Shown here: positions 6,234 through 15,081 of the stretch, piece by piece | How the letters are laid out: each line of letters begins with the position of its first letter | Numbering within the stretch: position 1 is the stretch's first letter | Source: an uncultured Alphaproteobacteria bacterium | GTDB lineage: Bacteria > Pseudomonadota > Alphaproteobacteria > HIMB59 > GCA-002718135 | DNA: 64,000 nt | Direction: 5' to 3' | Assembly (NCBI GenBank): GCA_902621165.1 | Contig: CACNKX010000001.1 | Location: forward strand, 397,812-461,811 | Notes under the pieces: model-generated | What the model saw: the letters and a program-made list of their open reading frames with translations, nothing else | The model's database searches: none | What the model was told of the DNA's origin: nothing | Made by a program: the position numbers and the translations under genes

Positions 6234-7211
6234 TTAAAAAAAATTATTTTTTAATATTAAATTTTCTAATTCAGTAATATTTACAATAATATCTTTTCTT
6301 AATTTTTCCCCTATTTTTTCTGTTTTATCGAATAGAATTAAATTAAATCTGTTATTATTTAAATTTGTACTAAACTCACCATCAATATTAGATCTAATTT
6401 CTATTACATTAATATTATTTGGAACAAATAATAGATTTGCAATGGATGCACCATGAATTATTACTACATTTTTTGCATATAAAAACTTATCAATTTGTTC
6501 ATCAACACTTAATTTAGCACAGTCAACTATTTCATAATTATATTTTGATAGTAACTTTTCTACTTCGTTTTCATTAATAACTTTTCTATTACTCACATTT
6601 CCCCTTCTCACATATAAATTTTTTAAAGGTTGTTTATTAACAAATTGTCCAATCATTTTATCATAAAAATCATAAGCAAAATTTATACTTGGTCTTGAAG
6701 GAATAAATAGATTTTCAAATTTATATAATTGATTGTATCTATTAATTTTAATAAATTTTACGTTTTTTAAATTCATTTGTTTAATAATTTTTAAAATAAA
6801 TAATTGAAATTTCTCCAAAATATCTGAATTTATTAATACAACAGTATTGCTTAAATTTATTTCTTTTAAACAAATTAATCGTGGAAGATAATCTAATAAT
6901 AAATGCCAATAATTGTTTTCGCCACCAAGTAAAAAGTAATTACCTTTTATTTCATTTGTTAATTTAAGATTTTTTTTTAATTCATCTTGACGTTCTAATA
7001 TGTGATTTTGATGTGTTAGATTAGAATATACTCTTTCAAAATCTTTAAAGAGATAAAAATCTTTGGTTATGACTGTCCATAGATAAGAATATAAATAAAT
7101 ATTTTTAATGTTGGTTAAAGAAATTTTAGAATCTGAATTCTCATTTAATTTTATATCGATTAGATTTAAATCATGTTTTAATTTATAATCTGAAAAATTT
7201 ATTTCTTTCAT
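6234..7211 (-). CDS. Glycosyltransferase family 61 (DUF563) protein
   Basis: The protein has 325 residues and no membrane segment. The central NNYWHLLLDYLPRL stretch (about 99-112), IPSRPSINFAYDFY, the LYVRRG motif near residue 200 and the C-terminal VVIIHGASIANLLFVPNNINVIEI are characteristic of GT61/DUF563 enzymes, which move a pentose or hexose from a nucleotide sugar. UDP-xylose is a common donor in this family, which fits the adjacent xylose-synthase-like gene. It is probably co-transcribed with that gene across a 94-nt gap. Confidence 0.8.
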   Translation of the reverse strand: MKEINFSDYKLKHDLNLIDIKLNENSDSKISLTNIKNIYLYSYLWTVITKDFYLFKDFERVYSNLTHQNHILERQDELKKNLKLTNEIKGNYFLLGGENNYWHLLLDYLPRLICLKEINLSNTVVLINSDILEKFQLFILKIIKQMNLKNVKFIKINRYNQLYKFENLFIPSRPSINFAYDFYDKMIGQFVNKQPLKNLYVRRGNVSNRKVINENEVEKLLSKYNYEIVDCAKLSVDEQIDKFLYAKNVVIIHGASIANLLFVPNNINVIEIRSNIDGEFSTNLNNNRFNLILFDKTEKIGEKLRKDIIVNITELENLILKNNFF

Positions 7212-7390
7212 TTATTTAAAAGTAATTTTTGTTAAGATAGATAAAAAATATTTTCTTATAAAAAAAATTATAGGCATTCCAAATATTACCTCATTTTATA
7301 TAAATTTTATAAAATTTTTTTTGGCTTAGGGACGCTAAAGGTATTTTTCTCAGAATTAGGGTGTACCCATATCGATAAGTTAGTCTGTGT

Positions 7391-7714
7391 TTGTCCAGAT
7401 TATTGACCTTTACACGTTATATACAAACCAACCCCTTTTTGGGTGGGGTAGGGTCAAACCAAAAGCACTTTGAAGTAATAATTACAAACGCATACCATGG
7501 ATTATATTGGTCTACACTATTAGGTAAAAGAGTAATTTGCATACCCAATAAGTCTGGTCTGTTTACTTTAAAATATAAACCAGTATATTTAAGTAAAGTT
7601 ACGTTTATAAATAACGAATTAATCTCAGAAGCGAACACTTATAATCATGCTTTAGAAGAATGTAGATCTAAAAATATAGATTTTTATAATCTGATTAAAA
7701 AAAGTTTTTTTTAA
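7391..7714 (+). pseudogene. C-terminal fragment of a WcaK/polysaccharide pyruvyl-transferase-like protein
   Basis: The frame gives 107 residues, but only from about residue 27 does it look like a protein family: FEVIITNAYHGLYWSTLLGKR resembles the UDP-type site of polysaccharide pyruvyl transferases (TxxxHG), and ALEECRSKNIDFY fits their C-terminus. A full enzyme would be 280-350 residues. Upstream DNA (7212-7390) holds stops in this frame, so the N-terminal two thirds is gone. It is most likely a relic of a glycan-modifying gene; expression is doubtful. Confidence 0.5.
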
Positions 7715-7727
7715 ACTATAAAAAAAT

Positions 7728-8564
7728 TTAATTAGATATCATTTCTAAAAAATTTTTCGATATCATATCTACAGTGATAATTTCATTACATTTTTTGCAA
7801 TGTTCACAAATAACTTTCATACCACATGGAGAGCCATCAATATCAATATAAATGTTTCTATGTTGAGAATAGCCAATAACCTTTGGATCAATGTAACCAC
7901 CATATATAAACAACCCTGTTTTGTTTAAAGCTGCTGACGCATGAGTAAAGCCACCTTCCATTCCAATAATAAAATCAGAATATTTTATTACTGCACAAGC
8001 TTCTCTAAAATTAGATTTAAAACTATAAATGCCTTCCAAAAAATCGCTTCCAGAAAATACTGATTGTATGAATAGATATTCATTTTTAAAATTATCAATA
8101 AATGATTGCCATTTATCTATTCCCCAATTTCTATTTTCAAAAGAGTTACTTTTTATAGTTTTAATTCTTGAAGGCTCTATAAAAACAATTTTTTCAAAAT
8201 TATTTTTTTTATTTTTCTTCCACCATTTTTTTGCATCTAAAATAATATTTGACCCAAACATTTCCTCTTCTTCAGAAAAATATAATTCTCCAGGAATTGA
8301 TTTATGCTTTTCATTCCAGTAATATTTTTCATCTGTTTCTTTTGTAAAGTAGGGTCTATGGCCTGAGTAACTATCAATCCAAATAGTTTGAGTATTTTTA
8401 AGTTCTGAAAATCTCTTAATATTAGGATTATTATTAAATATTATAGTATCAACGATTACACCTTTTTTTCTGTTCCCAGCTACGATTTGATGATTAGGAT
8501 ATTTCTGTTTTAATTCTTTTGCATATCCAGTAATCATTATCTCGTCACCGTATCCCATAAGCAT
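7728..8564 (-). CDS. GT9-like glycosyltransferase, paralogue of the 37003-37854 gene
   Basis: The product has 278 residues. ATG 8558 (MGYGDEIMITG) is an alternative start because the paralogue begins MGYGDDLLVTS at that point. The Gly-rich start, a central NRNWGIDKWQSFI block and GMEGGFTHASAALNKTGLFIYGG near residue 210 resemble heptosyltransferase-like GT9 enzymes, where the last motif binds the nucleotide sugar. A distinctive tail, SPCGMKVICEHCKKC, carries four Cys and one His and could bind a metal. The acceptor is unknown; surface glycan or LPS core is likely from context. Confidence 0.65.
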   Translation of the reverse strand: MLMGYGDEIMITGYAKELKQKYPNHQIVAGNRKKGVIVDTIIFNNNPNIKRFSELKNTQTIWIDSYSGHRPYFTKETDEKYYWNEKHKSIPGELYFSEEEEMFGSNIILDAKKWWKKNKKNNFEKIVFIEPSRIKTIKSNSFENRNWGIDKWQSFIDNFKNEYLFIQSVFSGSDFLEGIYSFKSNFREACAVIKYSDFIIGMEGGFTHASAALNKTGLFIYGGYIDPKVIGYSQHRNIYIDIDGSPCGMKVICEHCKKCNEIITVDMISKNFLEMISN

Positions 8565-8656
8565 ATAATAATTAAAAATTCTTAAATTAACTAGTCATAT
8601 ATCAAACTTATAATTAATATTTGTTATTTTATGAGATATAATAAATTTTAAAAGAT

Positions 8657-10393
8657 ATGTGTGGCATATATGGAATAACTGAAAGAAATAAAAAAGTAAT
8701 TGAAAATATTATTGAAAAATGTTCACACAGAGGGCCAGATGGTTCTGGAATTCATATAACTGATAACCTAACATTAGGTCACAATTTACTATCAATAACT
8801 TCTAAATCCAAAGATGGAAAGCAACCATGGATATCTGAAAGAGAAAACGTTTTAATATTTAATGGAGAAATATTTAACTACAATGAATTAATAAATAATT
8901 ATAAAGATAGTTTTTTTCCAAGAACAACATGTGATACTGAATTACTTAGTTGGCTATTTGATAACTTTGAATATGAAAGAGTTATAACTAATATTATTGA
9001 TTCTATGCATGCTCTTGCTTGGTATAACAAATCTACTAATGAAATATTATTGTCTAGAGATCATGCAGGAATCAAACCATTATATTTTTCCTTTATAAAT
9101 TCAGGACTCATATTTTCATCAGAAATCAAAGGTTTGCTTCCTTATATTGGTAATTCAAATAAGATTGATAGACAGTCACTTGCGTGCACAAGTCTATTAG
9201 GAGTAAATGTTCTAAGGCAGACTATTTTCAATGGAATATACAAAGTATTCCCTGGAGAAACAATTATTTATAATATTGATCAAAAAAAAATAAAAAAAAC
9301 ATTTAGGTCAATAGTCAAACCCTATTCAAATAAAAAATTTTACCTTGATGAGTTTCTTGACGAGACGTCAATTGCTATTAAAAATTCAACATTAGGAATG
9401 AGAAAATTTGGCCTATTTTTATCAGGGGGTATTGACTCTTCAATTGTAGCATATGAGTTGAACAAGCATGTTCAAAAAGTAGATTCATTTACGAACATTA
9501 TGGAACCAAATGAAATAATTGATGGTGAAGATCACAATAGTGACGCTAAAGTTGCTAAACAATATTCAAATTATCTTGGTTTAAATCACAAAGAGGTAAA
9601 AATTACACCAGAAATTATTTCAGAATCTTGGGATGAAACAATTAAATTTATTGAAGAACCTAGATATAATTGGAATCTACCCATGTACTATTTTACTAAT
9701 AAATTTCTTTCACAAAATAAAGTTGTTGTAACAATGTCTGGAGATATTGGAGATGAGCTTTATGGCGGATATTCAAATTACTACAGAATCAAAAATTTAT
9801 ATAATAAACCAAAAAACTGGGAAGATTTTATTAGATTATGGATGAAAAAATTTGCAGCACCAATAAAATTAAATATTAAATTTGATGATAATGATTTATT
9901 TGAATTGCTTAGGGTAACACTGCCTCAGGAAATTTGGAATCCTGATGATATTGCAAATTCGGTAATGGCTCTTGATTGTATAACAGTTGTTTCTGAAGAT
10001 TTTTTTACAAGGAATGACAAGTTTGGAATGGCATTTTCAATGGAAGGTCGCTTCCCTCTATCTTCAAAAAAATATATGGAATATTGTTTGGCTTTAAATT
10101 CAGATTATAAATTTGGTAAAAATATTGAACAAACCAAATTACCAGTTAGAAATTCATATAATAAAATCCTTCCTGATTATATTTTAAATAAACCTAAGAC
10201 AGGGTGGTCTGTTCCAATTACTAAATGGCTTAGTCAATTTGATAGTATTAAAAAAAAATATATTGAAACTTGTAGTCGAGAAGATGGAATAAGCCAAATA
10301 TTGTCAAATGAAAACTATTCAGGAAGTCCAAAAAAAATGATTATTACCTGGATGTTAAGAACTTGGGCTCAAGAATATAAAATGACTTTATAA
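8657..10393 (+). CDS. Asparagine-synthase-like glutamine amidotransferase (glycan cluster copy)
   Basis: The 578-residue protein has an N-terminal Ntn glutaminase domain with Cys2 (MCGIYGI), SHRGPDG (23-29), FNGEIFNY (68-75) and RDHAGIKPLY. The C-terminal synthetase domain has the PP-loop SGGIDSS at 256-262 and SGDIGDELYGGY. AsnB-type enzymes amidate a carboxylate with glutamine nitrogen and ATP. Members inside glycan clusters are thought to amidate uronic acids rather than aspartate, which would fit a cluster making UDP-glucuronate-derived sugars. A separate, longer asparagine synthase at 29898-31784 may do the housekeeping job. Confidence 0.8.
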   Translation: MCGIYGITERNKKVIENIIEKCSHRGPDGSGIHITDNLTLGHNLLSITSKSKDGKQPWISERENVLIFNGEIFNYNELINNYKDSFFPRTTCDTELLSWLFDNFEYERVITNIIDSMHALAWYNKSTNEILLSRDHAGIKPLYFSFINSGLIFSSEIKGLLPYIGNSNKIDRQSLACTSLLGVNVLRQTIFNGIYKVFPGETIIYNIDQKKIKKTFRSIVKPYSNKKFYLDEFLDETSIAIKNSTLGMRKFGLFLSGGIDSSIVAYELNKHVQKVDSFTNIMEPNEIIDGEDHNSDAKVAKQYSNYLGLNHKEVKITPEIISESWDETIKFIEEPRYNWNLPMYYFTNKFLSQNKVVVTMSGDIGDELYGGYSNYYRIKNLYNKPKNWEDFIRLWMKKFAAPIKLNIKFDDNDLFELLRVTLPQEIWNPDDIANSVMALDCITVVSEDFFTRNDKFGMAFSMEGRFPLSSKKYMEYCLALNSDYKFGKNIEQTKLPVRNSYNKILPDYILNKPKTGWSVPITKWLSQFDSIKKKYIETCSREDGISQILSNENYSGSPKKMIITWMLRTWAQEYKMTL

Positions 10394-10471
10394 AAAATAT
10401 AATACACCCAACATTAGTTGGAAAAAAATTAAAAAATTATTAAAATAGAATATCATTATAATTATAATAAA

Positions 10472-11233
10472 ATGGATAAACCAATAGTAATTTATACTGA
10501 TCATATTATTAACAGAACGCTATGTTATAATTTTGCAAAAGGTTCTGATTCTTTATTATGTCATGTAAATAATTTTAAAGATTATGATAAAACTATTGCT
10601 ACATACGGTGTTTTAAGAGGCACGTATGAGCTAATAAAAAAAGTGAAAAACTTCTACTATATGGATCACGGTTATTTTAATCAATCAGATCGAAAATTTG
10701 AAAATAATAGAACTAAAATCCTTAATCTCGATGGATATTTTCGTATTGTGTACAATAATTTTGTTCATAATGGAGATGGAAACTACCCTGATGATAGATT
10801 AAAAAAATTAAATTTAAATTTTAAAAAACAAAGTAATTTGGGAAGTTATATAATTTTATCTGAACCATCGGATGCAATGAAAAAAATATATAATGAAGAA
10901 GATTGGATAAACAAAATAACAAACAAATTAAAAAAATTAACGGATAGACAAATAGTTGTTCATAATAAACACTCTAATAAACCTTTAGATGAGTTGTTAC
11001 TAAATGCTTGGGCTTTTGTTAGCCTTCAATCTACTGCAGGTTTTAAAGCCATGTTAAATGGCGTTCCAGCTTACTTTACCGAAAAAACACTACAAAATAT
11101 CAATCTTATTGAAGAAATAGAAACTCCTAAAATTGATTACAAAATCTTCAATAATTTAGCTTACGGACAATGGACTCTAAAAGAGATTGAAAGTGGAGAA
11201 GCTTGGGAAAAAATAAACGCTGAGAATTATTAA
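10472..11233 (+). CDS. Unknown protein of the glycan cluster, weakly capsule-synthesis-like C-terminus
   Basis: The product has 253 residues, with no signal peptide or membrane helix. Notable strings are FYYMDHGYF near residue 60 and VSLQSTAGFKAMLNGVPAYF near 190. The latter resembles the STAGxEALLxGxPV motif of capsule-synthesis (KpsS/LipB-type) glycosyltransferases. The protein is short for that family and I cannot name it. It follows the asparagine-synthase-like gene by 78 nt on the same strand and is convergent with the oxygenase gene. A role in making or modifying the surface glycan is inferred from position. Confidence 0.5.
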   Translation: MDKPIVIYTDHIINRTLCYNFAKGSDSLLCHVNNFKDYDKTIATYGVLRGTYELIKKVKNFYYMDHGYFNQSDRKFENNRTKILNLDGYFRIVYNNFVHNGDGNYPDDRLKKLNLNFKKQSNLGSYIILSEPSDAMKKIYNEEDWINKITNKLKKLTDRQIVVHNKHSNKPLDELLLNAWAFVSLQSTAGFKAMLNGVPAYFTEKTLQNINLIEEIETPKIDYKIFNNLAYGQWTLKEIESGEAWEKINAENY

Positions 11234-11245
11234 TTTTTATATAAA

Positions 11246-11839
11246 TTATAATTGTATCTTAATATTAAAACTTATAACAACCCTTTCTTCCTTTGAAAGA
11301 TTTTCATTTACAGAATGATCAAGATAACTAGGAAATAATACTAATGCTCCTTCTTTCGGAGTTATGCCATTAACTTGTGCATTAAGCATATTTGGTCCCT
11401 CTACATTAGGATGAGAATATACAGCAGCAGGTCTTGGATCATAAAAAACAATATCACCACAATTTTCTGGAGCCCTTACATAATATGCACCACTAATTGT
11501 GCTATTACCATGTTGATGTCTAAGATTAGCCGATCCCCCAGTATTAATAATTGCCCACATATTACTTATTTTTATTGTTTGTTTATTTTTTTCCCAATTC
11601 ATATCAGTCATCACTTGTTCTAGTGAGCTTAAAATTAGTTTTATAAATTTTTGTGGAGCTTCGTCATTCAACTCAAAATCTTTTGAATGCCAACCTTTTA
11701 AATTACTTTTGCTAATACCTATATTATCTTTATTTTGTTCATATTTTATATAATCATACATTTCCTCATTAACAATTTCATAATTTTCTAATTGTACAGT
11801 CCATACGGGAGTTGGAAAAAGTAAATTTGCTTTTGTCAT
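11246..11839 (-). CDS. Putative 2OG-Fe(II) oxygenase (TIGR02466-like)
   Basis: The product has 197 residues. It begins with the family's FPTPVW segment, then RHQHGNSTISGAYYV, where a His supplies the first iron ligand, GDIVFYDPRP, and ALVLFPSYLDHSVNEN with the distal His, followed by RVVISFNI whose Arg would bind 2-oxoglutarate. This order matches TIGR02466 proteins, common in marine bacteria and phages. Substrate unknown. Its location at the right end of the glycan island suggests hydroxylation of a sugar or a cell-surface component. Confidence 0.75.
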   Translation of the reverse strand: MTKANLLFPTPVWTVQLENYEIVNEEMYDYIKYEQNKDNIGISKSNLKGWHSKDFELNDEAPQKFIKLILSSLEQVMTDMNWEKNKQTIKISNMWAIINTGGSANLRHQHGNSTISGAYYVRAPENCGDIVFYDPRPAAVYSHPNVEGPNMLNAQVNGITPKEGALVLFPSYLDHSVNENLSKEERVVISFNIKIQL

Positions 11840-11917
11840 TTTTGTATTTTATATTAAAATTATTACACAGTAAATAAAGTATCAATAATCAAACTAAATA
11901 CCAAAATATTTTCCAAA

Positions 11918-12070
11918 TCAATCTTTTAAATTAAAATATTTTCTTACCAATTTTAGAGTTGCAAGAATTCTTCTATGATGTTTTTCAAAATTTTTTCTTC
12001 CTGAAGTTATTTTATTATGATCTTTTACTATGGTTTTAACATAACCTGGTATGCTGTCTTTTTTTTTCAA
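11918..12070 (-). CDS. Possible 50-residue basic protein coupled to purH
   Basis: A TTG at 12070-12068 overlaps the stop codon of the upstream purH frame (TTGA) and opens 50 codons rich in Lys, Arg and His (for example KKKDSIPGYVKTIVKD, then HHRRILATLKLVRKYF). The overlap would permit translational coupling. No family is recognised, and low complexity makes a chance frame possible. Confidence 0.3.
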   Translation of the reverse strand: MKKKDSIPGYVKTIVKDHNKITSGRKNFEKHHRRILATLKLVRKYFNLKD

Positions 12071-12984
12071 TGTTTGAATAATCTGTTTTTAATGAAGTAT
12101 AAAGAAATTCTATTTTTTTTTGCATAATTAATAATCTTATTATCGTTAATTGATCCTTTAGGTTGTGCTATCGCTTTACACCCATATCTATTGAGAAGCC
12201 CAATACTATCTGTAAATGGAAAAAAACCATCTGAAGCACAAACAAATAATTTATTTTTAAAATAAATGTTTCTATTTTTAATTGCAGATTTTAGTGCATC
12301 AACCCTATTAGTTTGACCATGGCCTAACCCTAAAGTTTGTTTATTTTTTGCTAATACAACAGCGTTTGATTTTAAATGCTTAGCTACTTTTAATGCAAAC
12401 AATAAATCATCAATTAGTTTTGGTGAAGATTTTTTCTTTGATGCTAATTTAATAAAATTTTTATTTATTATAGTTAAGTCATTTGTCTGATATAAATCAC
12501 CAAATAAAGTTGGTTTACAAATAACTTTTTCTTTTTTTAAATTTGGTATTTTTAGTAATATTAAATTTTTTTTAGTTTTTAAAATTTCCAGAGCATTATT
12601 TTCAAAGTCCGGAGCTACAACCATTTCAAAAAAATTCTTTATAATTTTTTTAGATAATTTGATTTCAACTTTTCTATTCAAAAATATAATTCCACCAAAT
12701 GAACTTTTTGTATCACTTTCATATGATTTATTAAAAGCTTTGTATATATTTTTGTCTGAGGCAACCCCACATGGATTTGTATGTTTCATTATAATTGATG
12801 TAGGGTCATTAAATTCACTTAAGCACCTAAGGCCACTATCAAGATCTATAATATTGTTATAGCTGATTTTTTTTCCACTTATTTGAAAATCAAATATTGA
12901 TAATTTATTATATTCATTAATATAAGCATTTTGATTAGGATTTTCACCATACCTTAATTTTTTCCTTCTATTTTTTATAGACAT
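12067..12984 (-). CDS. purH: PurH C-terminal half: AICAR transformylase domain
   Basis: These 305 residues match the formyltransferase domain of PurH, starting at the linker and LRYGENPNQNAY. MKHTNPCGVA, the KSSFGGIIFLNRKV stretch and the late LGLGHGQTNRVDA and SDGFFPFTDS motifs are present. The domain formylates AICAR with 10-formyl-THF in purine synthesis. The first ATG (12984) lies inside the end of the IMP-cyclohydrolase frame, with a 17-nt overlap in another reading frame. Removing one base from the T6 run at 12971-12976 (A6 on the coding strand) would fuse both frames into a normal-sized protein of about 505 residues. Confidence 0.88.
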   Translation of the reverse strand: MSIKNRRKKLRYGENPNQNAYINEYNKLSIFDFQISGKKISYNNIIDLDSGLRCLSEFNDPTSIIMKHTNPCGVASDKNIYKAFNKSYESDTKSSFGGIIFLNRKVEIKLSKKIIKNFFEMVVAPDFENNALEILKTKKNLILLKIPNLKKEKVICKPTLFGDLYQTNDLTIINKNFIKLASKKKSSPKLIDDLLFALKVAKHLKSNAVVLAKNKQTLGLGHGQTNRVDALKSAIKNRNIYFKNKLFVCASDGFFPFTDSIGLLNRYGCKAIAQPKGSINDNKIINYAKKNRISLYFIKNRLFKH

Positions 12985-13573
12985 CTAACCAACTCGAAAT
13001 TATTCGATCATACTTTGAAGTCTCTTTAAAGACTTTATTTGCCATCTTTTTTCTAAAGGCAATATCTGTCATCCCATTGTTTTTTTTCAAATTCCTAATT
13101 AAATTAGGATAATCTTCAATTTTCATAATTGGAGTTACGTCTTGAAAATTTTTACCTGACGCCCGCAATAAACTTGGTCCTCCTATGTCTATCATCTCAA
13201 TAATATTTTTATTTTTATTTTTTTTAAAATATTTCTCAAATGGATATAAATTTACAACAACGATATCTATTTCAGGAATTTTTAGAGACAGGAATTGTTT
13301 TATATGTGCTGAATTATTTCTAATATAAAGTAGAGAACTATATATTAATGGATTTATAGTTTTAACTCTTCCATCGAACATTTCTTTAGATTTTGTAATT
13401 TTTGAAATATCGGTGCATTTAAATCCCATTTTTCTTATATTTTCACCTGTTGATCCACTAGAAATGAAATTATAATTATAGTTTCTTAAATTAGTGCATA
13501 AATAATTTAGTTTTTTTTTGTCATAAACAGAAATTAAGGCAAATTTCTTTTTTAGATTTTTTCTAATGACCAT
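12968..13573 (-). CDS. purH: PurH N-terminal half: IMP cyclohydrolase (MGS) domain
   Basis: The 201 residues cover the MGS-like IMP cyclohydrolase domain: KKFALISVYDKKKL at the start, SSGSTGENIRKMG, FDGRVKTINP, NLYPFEKY and IDIGGPSLLRASGKN are all typical. This domain closes FAICAR to IMP, the last step of purine synthesis. The frame stops right after the domain (WLDVYKK, stop) because of the extra nucleotide in an A6 run, while the transformylase half continues in the +1 frame. It overlaps the end of the heparinase-like gene by 22 nt and is part of the rsmB-heparinase-purH operon. Confidence 0.88.
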   Translation of the reverse strand: MVIRKNLKKKFALISVYDKKKLNYLCTNLRNYNYNFISSGSTGENIRKMGFKCTDISKITKSKEMFDGRVKTINPLIYSSLLYIRNNSAHIKQFLSLKIPEIDIVVVNLYPFEKYFKKNKNKNIIEMIDIGGPSLLRASGKNFQDVTPIMKIEDYPNLIRNLKKNNGMTDIAFRKKMANKVFKETSKYDRIISSWLDVYKK

Positions 13574-15081
13574 TCTTTTATTGTTTTTTTATCTGTAATT
13601 ATTCCCTTAATAACAATTTGTTTTGTAGGTTTTGTGATATTTTTATCTACCAATATACTATCCTCTACTATTAATTCCATATCACTTTTAAACAACCAAA
13701 TATTATTTAATTTAGTTTTTAAAATTATATTTTTTTTATTATTTGTAAAATTAAATGTTATATTTTCATCTAAATGAAATCTTATATGAAATATAAACCT
13801 ATCATTATTATTCTTGTAAGAAATTAATGAATCTTCTCCAGCGATTTTACTACTATTTTTGGAAATAACTAATTTCCTTTTAATTATTTTATTAAATCGT
13901 TTTAGATATCCGTTATGAGAACCTTCAAATATTTCTTCAGTATCATTACTTTCTTTTCTAAAAACTACTGATTGAGGAAATTTTATGTGTGGGTTACCTT
14001 CTCTTATTTCACTTATATTTGTATTTTGTAAAACGATAGTTGAGTGGGCAGCACTGTATCTTAGATATTCAGGATTTTTCCCAAAACTTTCGGAGGCTCC
14101 ACAATTTGTAAATATTTTTTCACCAAAACCACTTAATTCTAAGGATAAAGTTCCAGCACTTAAATTAGAACTTATTAAATCCTTATTGGGCTGAACAACA
14201 TCAAAAAATAATTTTTTATTTTTGTCAGAATAAAAAGCTATACCATTATTTATATTTGAAAAGTCACGTTTTTTAAAAAAAATATCTTTATTTATAGAGT
14301 CATATATAATTTTTGTATAAATATTATTCGAACCATTAAAAAGAGGTAAACTACCATCACAATGAAAGTACTCGTTTAATATTGACGTCATCTTTAAGAT
14401 TAAAGCATCAAATATATTAGACTCTTTAATTCTAAAAAAGAGTAAAATATTTTTAACTTCATTCAAATTATTAATAAACTTTGAGTGTTCTAAAATGTTA
14501 TAACTTTTATGCATTCCTAGTTTATCAATCTGATTTTCTGCTATAAATTTTATATAATGAATTTTATTTGTGTTAAACTTTTTTAAGATTAATGATGATA
14601 ACAAAAAAGATACTATATCGAATGAAGAAATTTCATTAATTTTTTTTGTATTAAAATCAAATTGAACTCTTTGCATATGAATAAATATTATTTTATCTAA
14701 TTTTTTTTTGTCAATTAGTTTTGAAGAAGAGTTAATATATTCATAATTATACAATAAATTAATTAATCTTTTAGAAGACAAATCTTCTATCCAAGGAAAA
14801 TTTAATTTATTTTTATTAATTTTATACCAACTGAATATAGTTTCTTTAGCTAAGTTTATTCCAATATTTCCACCAAGTTTATTTGAAAAATTTAGAAAAT
14901 CAAAACTATGAATATTTTTATTTTTAATTTTATAAAAGTTTTTTTTAAAAATAAATGATTTTATATGATCATAATTAGTGAAATCATTTTTCCTAAAATT
15001 TAAATCTATTAACGTAATATTTTTAACTATCTTAATTTTTAAGATTAAGAATACAAAAAGAAATTTTCTTATTACCATCAT
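13552..15081 (-). CDS. Heparinase II/III-like protein
   Basis: The 509-residue protein has an all-helical N-terminal region followed by a beta-rich C-terminal half of Heparinase II/III type; the GFGEKIFTNCGASESFG and YLRYSAAHSTIVLQN blocks near residues 315-345 are the best matches. In alphaproteobacteria such a gene regularly lies between rsmB and purH, as here. It could cleave uronic-acid polysaccharides or act on the cell's own envelope glycan; no signal peptide is obvious, although residues 5-20 are hydrophobic. Its start overlaps the rsmB stop by 4 nt. Confidence 0.75.
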   Translation of the reverse strand: MMVIRKFLFVFLILKIKIVKNITLIDLNFRKNDFTNYDHIKSFIFKKNFYKIKNKNIHSFDFLNFSNKLGGNIGINLAKETIFSWYKINKNKLNFPWIEDLSSKRLINLLYNYEYINSSSKLIDKKKLDKIIFIHMQRVQFDFNTKKINEISSFDIVSFLLSSLILKKFNTNKIHYIKFIAENQIDKLGMHKSYNILEHSKFINNLNEVKNILLFFRIKESNIFDALILKMTSILNEYFHCDGSLPLFNGSNNIYTKIIYDSINKDIFFKKRDFSNINNGIAFYSDKNKKLFFDVVQPNKDLISSNLSAGTLSLELSGFGEKIFTNCGASESFGKNPEYLRYSAAHSTIVLQNTNISEIREGNPHIKFPQSVVFRKESNDTEEIFEGSHNGYLKRFNKIIKRKLVISKNSSKIAGEDSLISYKNNNDRFIFHIRFHLDENITFNFTNNKKNIILKTKLNNIWLFKSDMELIVEDSILVDKNITKPTKQIVIKGIITDKKTIKEWSLEKI

